A stretch of DNA of 64,000 bases from positions 868,001-932,000 of the forward strand of contig NC_088963.1 in assembly GCF_010111755.1 (NCBI RefSeq), read 5' to 3'. Each line of letters starts with the position of its first letter. The stretch's first letter is position 1. The notes beneath the pieces are model-generated. The model saw only the letters and a program-made list of their open reading frames with translations. It was not told the DNA's origin and did no database searches. This document shows positions 56,519-64,000 of this stretch, piece by piece. The translations under genes were made by a program, and so were the position numbers. Source of the DNA: Nakaseomyces glabratus. Taxonomy: Eukaryota > Ascomycota > Saccharomycetes > Saccharomycetales > Saccharomycetaceae.

Positions 56519-59500
56519 ATGGATGGTGCTAATGATGAATCCGGGGCACAAAATAACAATAGTGGAAGAGGATTATGGATGGATTATAGAGGGGATATAG
56601 CACGAGATATGGATATAACTAACCAGAACCACAGTATAGATACACCAATGCCTGATACGAGGCCAGATATTGAGTTTGGATTTGGTTATAATGCTGGAAC
56701 CACTCGTGGCGGGCCATCCTTGGCTTCCATGCAGATACAACAAGGTACCAACACACACCATCAGATAAATAATGATATATCCTTCAATATTGGGAATAAT
56801 GACACTAACAGTAATGACACTAATGAAAACATTCACGTTGATAGCTTAAGAAATAATGGTAATATTCAAAGATTTACAGCAGGGGATAGACTGCCGAACA
56901 CTATTGGTAATCAGAGTGTCGCGATGGCTCGAAGCATTCCAGGAAGCATCGAGAGTCGCAATGGCTTTCCACAAGATGGCGAAGCTCTCATGGATATGAG
57001 TAACGTGGAAAGCATAGACTATAACGCGCCAGCAAAGATATTTGCAGATATGGATATTAATAGATTATTCTACGATCCAAATTTGTCGAGCTTACAGGCA
57101 GAAGATATCATAAAGCTCCATAATTTCAAGGAGGTTGTTCATCGCAAAATTGAAAACTTTATCGAAGTGATACAGAAACGGAGAGAGAGAATATTAAAAG
57201 AGATAGAATTAGGAAACCAAAGATTGGAGGGAGTTGATCTTGAGACTTCTGTTAGTGCTATGACATATCTAAATAAGCTTCAGAGAATAAGGATAAGCGC
57301 GCTAAAATCTGAAACTATGGAGCTCCAAAACTTAAGAATCCAAATTGTAAGTATCGTCGACGAATATAAGAAAGCAATGGCAGAGTATAGTAAACTGAAT
57401 CAAGAGGGTAGAAATGCCGTGAACCCTACTCCATATTTCCAAAGATGGATAAAATCATTAAACCCAGAAGATATATCAGGTCTTAACAAAGAATTGATTG
57501 AATTACAGATGTACTCCAAACAACTGTCAGATATACCAGAGCTGGCTTCAATAGAGTATCAGGTTAGTACTCCACAAACCTCACAATTTCCTCTCCGTTC
57601 TTTACCATCTGAGATACTGCATCTTGTACTTGATAAAATAACACAGAAAGCTGATATTGTGAATTTGTTAAGAGTCTGTAAGCTATGGGCTCTTATCATA
57701 GTGAAAATATTGTACTACCGCCCACATATTAACAGAAAGCACCAGTTAGATTTATTTATGCGAACAATGAAGTTAACTAAGGATGAGACAGTGTTTGATT
57801 ACCGATCAATGATTAAAAGACTGAATTTTTCCTTTGTTGGAGATCATCTGCATGATGAAGAACTTTACAACTTCGTTGGTTGTCGAAATTTGGAACGATT
57901 GACATTAGTATTTTGTAAGCATATTACAAGTGACCCGGTGGCAGCGGTTTTAAAGGGATGCAAATACCTACAGAGTGTTGATATTACTGGTATCAAAGAA
58001 ATTTATGATAATGTGTTTGATACATTGGCTGAGAGTTGCAAAAGGGTACAGGGATTTTATGTACCCCAGGCTAAGCTTGTATCATATAATGCATTAACAA
58101 ATTTTGTTTCCAATGCACCAATGTTAAAAAGAATCAAAGTTACTGCCAATGCTAACGTGAATGACGAATTTTTAGATCTTCTGGCTGAAAAATGTCCACT
58201 TTTGGTTGAAGTGGATATAACACTCAGTGCAAATGTGCATGATAGTAGTTTGACAAAGCTATTTATGAAGTTGACGCAGCTTCGTGAATTTAGAATTACT
58301 CATAATGCAAATGTGACTGACAAATTCTTTCTAGATCTTTCAAAGAATGTTAACCAACTTCCATCATTAAGGTTACTCGATTTATCTGGTTGTGAAAATA
58401 TCACGGATAAGACTATTGATAGGGTAGTTCAATTATCTCCAAAATTAAGAAACATATTCTTAGGAAAATGTAGTAGAATCACAGATTTATCCTTATTTCA
58501 TTTATCTACGCTTGGAAAGAATCTACAAACTGTGCATTTTGGGCACTGCTTCAATATAACTGATCGGGGTGTTAGGGCTCTAATAAAATCATGTCCACGT
58601 ATTCAGTATGTTGATTTTGCCTGTTGTACTAATCTGACAAATCATACATTATATGAGCTATCTTATCTAAGCAGACTCAAAAGAATTGGCCTAGTAAAAT
58701 GTTCACAGATGACAGATGACGGTCTTTTAAATATGATTGCCTTAAGAGGAAGGAATGATAGTTTGGAAAGGGTACATTTTTCATATTGTTCAAACTTAAC
58801 AATATACCCCATTTATGAGCTTCTAATGGCCTGTCCAAGGTTATCACATTTATCATTGACTGCTGTACCTTCATTTCTTCGTCCAGATATAACAGCTTTT
58901 TGTAGGCCAGCCCCATCTGACTTCAGTGATAACCAGAGACAAATCTTCTGTGTGTTTTCAGGGAAAGGTGTTCATAAACTCCGTCATTACTTAATGAGCC
59001 TGACAACACCAACAGATGGCCCTCAAATTGATGTTGGTGATACATTGGAGCAATATGTTATTTCAAAGCATTTGCTCCGTCCTGGTGAGTATTTAAACGA
59101 TGGTATAAGAAGGATTACCAGCGAGCTAAATCAGGATTCCGCTGCGATTTTGGCAGCAACTGGGTTAAATCAGATGAATGGTATGAATAGTGACTTTCCC
59201 TTTCAGAATATTGACTTTGAAAGACTGGATGAGGTGTTTAACTGGATTAATATGTCAATGGATGGTCATTCACTAAACTCTGATGAACTAAATGACTTGA
59301 TATCTGAAGTTGATAGAGATTTTTGCGATGATCCCTTTGATGAAGACTACAATAGCAGGGATTCTATTGTGGCACCTGGGGCAAATACAGGCTTGAATAG
59401 CGAACTTTGTCATATTGTTAAAAAGTTTCACAGGTTAGATGATCAAATTTGTGACTTCGAGGTTAACGTATCAAGTCTGGCTAGGGTACAGTTTCAATTC

Positions 59501-59986
59501 ACAGGATTTCTACTACATGAAATGGCACAAGCGTATATGAATATGGTTGAAATAAACAGACAGATTTGGCACATCCAGAAGACTACATTGGAAGCTGGTG
59601 TTGAAAGTGATATTAAGGCTTTATTGGTATGGAGGATATTGTTTATAGATAAGTTCACAGCTTTGCTTCACAAATACCAGATATCGACGGTGGTGTTAAG
59701 ACTCTATTTGAAAGACAGTATAACCTTATTGACTAGACAAAGGGAGTTATTTTTAGCTCATCAAAGGACACCTTGGAATCCTACAATTGTTGAAGAAGCA
59801 CCTGATTCAAACTATTGGCAATTAGTTGGAGACCGCATACAACTTCTTCCTGAGCAAATGAGGGTCATGCCCTTCGGTTTGAGAAATCCAGCCATTGCAA
59901 ACAATGCACAGCAGAACGCAGCTGAAGCCCAAAATGATGACCGCTCGGAGACACCTGAAGATGATGTAGCAATAGAAGACTTTTAA
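56519..59986 (+). CDS. GRR1: F-box and leucine-rich-repeat protein Grr1 (SCF substrate receptor)
   Basis: A 1,155-residue SCF ubiquitin-ligase receptor (S. cerevisiae 1,151) that targets G1 cyclins, Mth1 and other regulators and is needed for glucose-induced transporter expression. The ATG at 56519 is the first; the open frame continues 13 codons higher only from TTG. The N-terminal 350 residues are Asn-rich with a coiled coil (MTYLNKLQRIRISALKSETM). The F-box is at about 357-405 (PLRSLPSEILHLVLDKITQK, then VNLLRVCKLWA). A dozen cysteine-containing leucine-rich repeats run from about 458 to 794 (LRLLDLSGCENITDKTIDRV, LQTVHFGHCFNITDRGVRAL). A helical C-terminal region follows. Position matches YJR090C. 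Confidence 0.97.
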   Translation: MDGANDESGAQNNNSGRGLWMDYRGDIARDMDITNQNHSIDTPMPDTRPDIEFGFGYNAGTTRGGPSLASMQIQQGTNTHHQINNDISFNIGNNDTNSNDTNENIHVDSLRNNGNIQRFTAGDRLPNTIGNQSVAMARSIPGSIESRNGFPQDGEALMDMSNVESIDYNAPAKIFADMDINRLFYDPNLSSLQAEDIIKLHNFKEVVHRKIENFIEVIQKRRERILKEIELGNQRLEGVDLETSVSAMTYLNKLQRIRISALKSETMELQNLRIQIVSIVDEYKKAMAEYSKLNQEGRNAVNPTPYFQRWIKSLNPEDISGLNKELIELQMYSKQLSDIPELASIEYQVSTPQTSQFPLRSLPSEILHLVLDKITQKADIVNLLRVCKLWALIIVKILYYRPHINRKHQLDLFMRTMKLTKDETVFDYRSMIKRLNFSFVGDHLHDEELYNFVGCRNLERLTLVFCKHITSDPVAAVLKGCKYLQSVDITGIKEIYDNVFDTLAESCKRVQGFYVPQAKLVSYNALTNFVSNAPMLKRIKVTANANVNDEFLDLLAEKCPLLVEVDITLSANVHDSSLTKLFMKLTQLREFRITHNANVTDKFFLDLSKNVNQLPSLRLLDLSGCENITDKTIDRVVQLSPKLRNIFLGKCSRITDLSLFHLSTLGKNLQTVHFGHCFNITDRGVRALIKSCPRIQYVDFACCTNLTNHTLYELSYLSRLKRIGLVKCSQMTDDGLLNMIALRGRNDSLERVHFSYCSNLTIYPIYELLMACPRLSHLSLTAVPSFLRPDITAFCRPAPSDFSDNQRQIFCVFSGKGVHKLRHYLMSLTTPTDGPQIDVGDTLEQYVISKHLLRPGEYLNDGIRRITSELNQDSAAILAATGLNQMNGMNSDFPFQNIDFERLDEVFNWINMSMDGHSLNSDELNDLISEVDRDFCDDPFDEDYNSRDSIVAPGANTGLNSELCHIVKKFHRLDDQICDFEVNVSSLARVQFQFTGFLLHEMAQAYMNMVEINRQIWHIQKTTLEAGVESDIKALLVWRILFIDKFTALLHKYQISTVVLRLYLKDSITLLTRQRELFLAHQRTPWNPTIVEEAPDSNYWQLVGDRIQLLPEQMRVMPFGLRNPAIANNAQQNAAEAQNDDRSETPEDDVAIEDF

Positions 59987-60120
59987 ATAGTTAAAAATAC
60001 AAGGCTATCTTTTATTTTAATTATATTAACCGAAGAATATTGAAACAGGTCAACTGTTTCAATTAATATTACATATTTTGATTATTTATCAAGTTAGTTA
60101 CACCATTTATTAACATTCAA

Positions 60121-62596
60121 TTAAATTTCATAACACCCCAGGCGTTTTGCAATGGTAACTAGTTCGTCATCATTGGTGGAGTTGTTGATTAAGGACTGCT
60201 TTGCTAGTATGGACTTCTTTAATATCAGCAATTTTTTATTTAATGCAGATTTGAATTCTTGTTTAACACCTTCAACTTTCTCGATAATCCAAGATTCAAA
60301 TTTCATGTCCAGTTCTCTATTCGGGATATGCTTCACAAAGTTCTCAATTTCACCATCAACATCTGTATTAAGTGTTAAGTCATTTTTGTTCATATAAACC
60401 AGCAAGTCATGAAAAAACTGTTTTACGGTTTTGGTGTCTTCATCCAATTCATTTATTTGAATTTTAAATTCCACTGCATTATTATCTTTTGGCGTTGATT
60501 TCATTTCATTCGATCTATCACTTTTTAAGTGATCTGAATGACTCGATTCAGAATTCGACTGGAATTTATGGTTATCAATGGCGGGTAGAACAAGTGGATC
60601 ATCCCCAAGTCCAATTTCTTCACTTTGTTTGGATGCTTTCGAAATGTCAATAGTAGTAGGTGTTCTTCTATTTGGAGAAAAAGGTAAATTTTTAATGGGC
60701 TTCAGTGGTGTACCCATCTCAATTTTTGAAGAGTTTATATCTGAGATGCTCTCAATCGAATTTTCCGAAGGAAAGTTATGGGGAGCAATATGGTTACTAA
60801 TAGAGATGCCTAAGCTTATTATATTTCAGCTTAACTGGTGTTTGAGCCAGTTTTGAAGTAAGAAAACCTAAGGTTTCTTTTGTAGGTGATGCATTGCCTT
60901 CTTTTGAAGCGATCGGAGATGGACTCTTTATCGGAGATGGGATTACACTGGATTGCGGTGAATCTAATTCAGATGATTCGTCCCCCGAATATTGTACGTT
61001 CTCCTCGCATTCTGCAGTATCCTTATTAATATTTTCAGTTACGTTATGAATTTCCGATTTGTTATCATTTTTAGATGAGGAAGTTGGAACTCTGGGTGTC
61101 TGAATCTCTTCTTGTAGTTTTTTTGTGTTATTGTTATTGTATTTATTATGAAATTCGGCGCTACTTGTCCCATTGTCATTGTTGTCTTTTGAGGGACTAC
61201 TTGAAATCGAGATGTCGTTTGAACGATCACTTTTATTTTGAACTCTCTTAGGTGACTGTAATTCAGCAGGAATTGACGGTTCTGGGATATGGAAAGCATT
61301 ATCACCGTATTTACTAAAGCCAAAGTCATCAATGCTGTCATCGAGCAGTTGGTTCTTTCTGGACTTTCCTTTCTTTCGGTGATAATGATTCTCGAAATTA
61401 ATAACTGGCTCTTTATCTTCAGAACTATCAGAATGATTATTTGTATCATCGCCTGAAAAGTTATTCGACAATGATAAACGTACTGGAGAGATTCTTTTTA
61501 ATCTTCTTCTCTTAGTTGGTGGACTTACTGATAGTTTATTAGCTGATTGGTCTTGATCTGCTTTCATAATATCTAATCTTTTCGGACTTTCATCTGCAAC
61601 AATTTCAGCTTCATCAGATAAGCTTCTTTTCCTATCTTTTGAGTTATTTTCATCAGAGTTTTCCTTCTCGTTAACATGTGGGTCTTGTTCTTTCTCATCT
61701 TCACTATTCATCGCTAGATCTTCATCTGGGTTATAGTTTAGATCATCTATATCAATAGATGATCTTGTTGAATTGGCATTATCACTGTTGTAGCTTTCTT
61801 CGTGTCCTTCATCAGAAGTGGGCAAAGTCAATACATCGTTATCGTTTGAATCAGCATTGTCATTGTGCTCTGAGTTCATCTTACCATCCAGTAGTTTCAA
61901 TGACTCTAATTCATCTCCATGGTTGCTGGCGTACTTCTCAAGGAAATAGCACTGATTGTTTGCACATGTCGCGTAATGACTCTGTATTGGTGTCAGTTCC
62001 CTTTGTAAAATCACAATAGATTGAGAATACGGGCAAAAGCAAGCAGACCGTTCTTGATCCTTCGCCATATCTTGGAAATTTGTCAATGATATATCATAGT
62101 TAATTAAGCCTGCTTGTACACAGCCGTTTACTGTAGCATGGTGCTTATCATTGTGGTCGAACTTGGACGGTACCGACTGGAAGGTCATTGTTGCATACTT
62201 AGCGAACTCCGCTGCAAATGGGTCGCTGAAACCGGGCACCTGGGTCCATTCTATAACTTTCTTTTGCGTATACCGCCATATCAGATCAGCATTCACACAG
62301 CTGTGCTCCTCGTAGTGGGCCTTCAGCACATTGTAAATGGTTTCGAGCTTCCTCTTGCGCTTTGATCTGTAGCTCTGTAGATCACCAGTGGACCCGCCAC
62401 AGTAAATACAGCATACTTGGTTGTCAGCAGCACCATCCGTAACAACGGGGGCGTAGTACATCCCGAGGTGCGCCAGCAGATCACCAGGTATCGCAGTGTA
62501 CCTCCACTTCATTCGCTTGCCAGAAACCTCAAACTGCTCCTGGAAGGTCTGTAACCGCGCACTCAACAACCGCATACGCGTATCCATAGTGGTCAT
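60121..62596 (-). CDS. BIR1: Survivin-like Bir1, encoded in two frames joined by a probable +1 ribosomal frameshift
   Basis: Chromosomal passenger complex subunit (with Ipl1 and Sli15) at the position of S. cerevisiae BIR1 (YJR089W, 954 residues). The first frame, 62596-60797, codes 599 residues: two BIR domains, the first with CCIYCGG and HYEEHSC zinc ligands near 80-125, the second with ACFCPYS and HYATCANNQC near 190-225, then a long acidic Ser/Asn-rich region. The second frame, ending at 60121, codes a helical tail (TVKQFFHDLLVYMNKNDLTL, then FESWIIEKVEGVKQEFKSAL), the kind of segment that binds INCENP in survivins. A +1 slip at CTT-AGG-C (60814-60808) reads straight through and yields about 824 residues. 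Without it the protein ends four codons later. Confidence 0.9.
60808..60814 (-). other. Ty1-type +1 frameshift heptamer CTT-AGG-C in BIR1
   Basis: On the minus strand the zero-frame codons are AAG CTT AGG CAT CTC TAT TAG. Skipping the A at 60811 gives CTT GGC ATC TCT and leads into the downstream frame, which is open to 60121. The +1 frame has a TGA at 60828-60826, so the frame change must occur in the roughly 29 nt between that TGA and the TAG at 60799-60797. The heptamer sits inside this interval and in the right phase. CUU-AGG-C alone is sufficient for Ty1 frameshifting in S. cerevisiae. Confidence 0.85.
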
Positions 62597-62827
62597 CTCT
62601 ACAAGTGCTCTGCTCCTGGTCCAATTGGGCTCGTCTTAGCTCATCTCATAGCTGTTTCGATAGGCCTGTGTTCATTGTTCTTGAAATAATTGAAATTTTC
62701 CAGCGATGAGGGAAAAAGCTTGAGAGTTTTGGCAAAAGATAGTCAAAAGGGCTTTAAGAAGGACTGATAGCTGAATTGGGAGGTGAAACAGGCTAATTGG
62801 GCTAGGAGAACAGTGCAGGTAAGGACA
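62597..62827. promoter_or_regulatory. BIR1-EMC2 divergent promoter with PAC motif
   Basis: 231 bp with an exact PAC octamer GCGATGAG at 62703-62710, placed about equally from both start codons. No TATA box recognised. Confidence 0.45.
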
Positions 62828-63709
62828 ATGAGGGACTTGAGACGTGAGAAACTGCTTACCGTGATGACCACGCGGGCTTACACGCGGTTTGAGCCGCAGG
62901 AGCTGGTGCAATTGTACAACGAGCTGCTGATGAGGATGGGGAAGCTTGAGCGGTCGAGCGAACCCAATGATGTCTCGCTGCTGGAGATGTACTTTTATGT
63001 GTGCTGCTACCTTGGCAAGGACCAGGAGATGTCGCTTGTGTTTCAGCGTTTGAGGGACAGATTTGGCGAGAGTTCCCCTAGAGTTGCTGTGATGAAGGCT
63101 ACTATGATGGAAGTTGAGGGCAACGACAGTAGTGCTGCTAAGCAGTACCTAGAAGGTCGTTTGAAGGAGCTGGAGTACGATGCCGATAGTGTGAGCTACG
63201 TGATGCTGTCTAAGAAGTTACTCGCTCTAAAGATGAGGGACTTGAAGAAGAACCCACAACAGCAGCTCAAAGAGACATTGGCGTTAATAGAGAAGTTTCC
63301 GCTGGACCCGGAGTTGCAGTGGGTGTGCTCTGAGCTGTACTACTCGCTGAAAGACCTAGACAAGGCGATATACTGCATCGAAGAAGTTCTGGTGGCGATG
63401 CCATTCAACTATGTAGCGTTCGCTAGGCTCTCCGAGCTGCTGTATTACAAGTATGTGCGTGAGTTCCAGGATAAGCCTGCGAAGAGGAGAGACACTGCAG
63501 CCTTGCAGCAAGCGCTGGACAACGCCCTTCGTAGTGTCGAGCTGAGCGAGCTGTTCTTGAAAGGATGGTCCCTGGTGGCTACCATCAGTAAGGAGCTGGA
63601 TAAACCACAACTGCTACAGTTGTCGAAGAAGAAGCTGCAAGAGATCAGTGAAGTGTCAAACAGCAACGACGCCCGTATAGCCAAGAAGTTCCTACAGAAG
63701 ATGGCATAA
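62828..63709 (+). CDS. EMC2: ER membrane protein complex subunit Emc2
   Basis: A 293-residue TPR protein (S. cerevisiae Emc2 292), the cytosolic scaffold subunit of the ER membrane protein complex, which inserts moderately hydrophobic transmembrane segments. I use the ATG at 62828; the frame runs 15 codons higher only from a GTG. Helical TPR-like repeats fill the sequence (EMYFYVCCYLGKDQEMSLVF, LQWVCSELYYSLKDLDKAIY, FNYVAFARLSELLYYKYVRE). There is no signal or membrane segment, as expected for this peripheral subunit. Codons are GC-rich. Divergent from BIR1 and convergent with STE18, as YJR088C. Confidence 0.93.
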   Translation: MRDLRREKLLTVMTTRAYTRFEPQELVQLYNELLMRMGKLERSSEPNDVSLLEMYFYVCCYLGKDQEMSLVFQRLRDRFGESSPRVAVMKATMMEVEGNDSSAAKQYLEGRLKELEYDADSVSYVMLSKKLLALKMRDLKKNPQQQLKETLALIEKFPLDPELQWVCSELYYSLKDLDKAIYCIEEVLVAMPFNYVAFARLSELLYYKYVREFQDKPAKRRDTAALQQALDNALRSVELSELFLKGWSLVATISKELDKPQLLQLSKKKLQEISEVSNSNDARIAKKFLQKMA

Positions 63710-63839
63710 TTATGCATTTAGCTGTTTCCCCATATATAAAGCGAAGAATATTGATTATTGAGTATTAATAGTAATTGCTAAAAGTTCTAATCTAGGTAAA
63801 GAGCAAAATATTGTATATAATTTTTATAAGACACGCATA

Positions 63840-64000
63840 TTACATGATGGTACAACACGTAGCATCGTCTGCATGCTGCGTTTGGAAGTCCCTGAAGTGG
63901 TTAGTATCGGCAGGTGGATAGCCCCATAGTGTGGGCAAGGCGTAGTCCCTAGTGGAAGTGGTGTAAGCAATCAATTGCAAGCAAGCATTGGATGCCGTGA
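63840..64000 (-). CDS. STE18: G-protein gamma subunit Ste18, C-terminal 52 codons (runs off the right edge)
   Basis: The minus strand is open from the right edge to the TAA at 63842-63840. The peptide TASNACLQLIAYTTSTRDYA, then LPTLWGYPPADTNHF, closely matches what I recall of the C-terminal half of S. cerevisiae Ste18, the gamma subunit of the pheromone-response G protein. It ends in CCTIM: a CaaX box (CTIM) for farnesylation with a preceding cysteine for palmitoylation, as in Ste18. The position, convergent with EMC2 with 130 bp between stops, matches YJR086W. The N-terminus lies outside the window. Confidence 0.93.
   Translation of the reverse strand, partial: TASNACLQLIAYTTSTRDYALPTLWGYPPADTNHFRDFQTQHADDATCCTIM

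Noticed and set aside
60121..62596. BIR1 as a pseudogene or intron-containing gene
   Set aside because: Both frames are long, intact and protein-like; no GTATGT or TACTAAC is near the junction; the exact Ty1 heptamer in phase gives a better explanation. Sequencing error remains formally possible.

Overview
The window is nuclear DNA of a budding yeast (Saccharomycetaceae, standard genetic code). Almost every gene is a recognisable orthologue of a Saccharomyces cerevisiae gene, the genes are compact and uninterrupted, and the tRNA-Ser(AGA) is the yeast type. Gene order is a mosaic of three S. cerevisiae segments, all in the same orientation: the CCC2-to-RKM4 part of chromosome IV (YDR270-YDR257), the PEX29-to-PRP3 part of chromosome IV (YDR479-YDR473), and the SFC1-to-STE18 part of chromosome X (YJR095-YJR086). 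From memory, the run YAP6-HSP78-RKM4-PEX29-SNM1-SNF1 and a 612-residue Snf1 fit Nakaseomyces glabratus (Candida glabrata) or a close sister. That assignment is an inference, not a database result.

Layout. 1-15.4 kb: CCC2 (cut by the left edge), MSW1, CIA1, HEL2, PEX10, AKR1, a vacuolar fasciclin-like gene, EXG2 and SWM1. 15.4-20.0 kb: a 4.6-kb gene-poor region in front of the bZIP gene YAP6. 20-26.3 kb: YAP6, HSP78 with a textbook heat-shock promoter, and RKM4. 26.6-37.0 kb: PEX29, SNM1, SNF1, a YDR476C-like membrane protein, JIP4 and PRP3. 37.3 kb: tRNA-Ser at a synteny junction. 38.1-44.6 kb: SFC1, a 4.1-kb regulatory region and IME1, the meiotic master regulator. 45.4-64 kb: FIP1, BUD4, JSN1, GRR1, BIR1, EMC2 and the 3' end of STE18 (cut by the right edge).

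The genes are dispersed single functions, not an operon. Several bear on glucose and nutrient signalling (SNF1, GRR1, SFC1, IME1), others on cell division (SWM1/APC13, BIR1, BUD4), translation and RNA (HEL2, PRP3, SNM1, FIP1, MSW1, RKM4) and peroxisomes (PEX10, PEX29). In several genes the first in-frame codon of the open frame is TTG or GTG; I placed the start at the first ATG, which gives lengths close to the S. cerevisiae proteins.

The most notable observation is that BIR1 is split into two frames, and the only place where they can be joined carries an in-frame CTT-AGG-C. This is the heptamer that drives +1 programmed ribosomal frameshifting in Ty1 and ABP140. Other points are kilobase-scale AUG-depleted leaders in front of YAP6 and IME1, a cluster of Tbf1-type motifs where S. 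cerevisiae has RPL43B, a 26-bp perfect palindrome between BUD4 and JSN1, recurrent PAC and TTAGCCGC motifs in promoters, and two candidate small ORFs.
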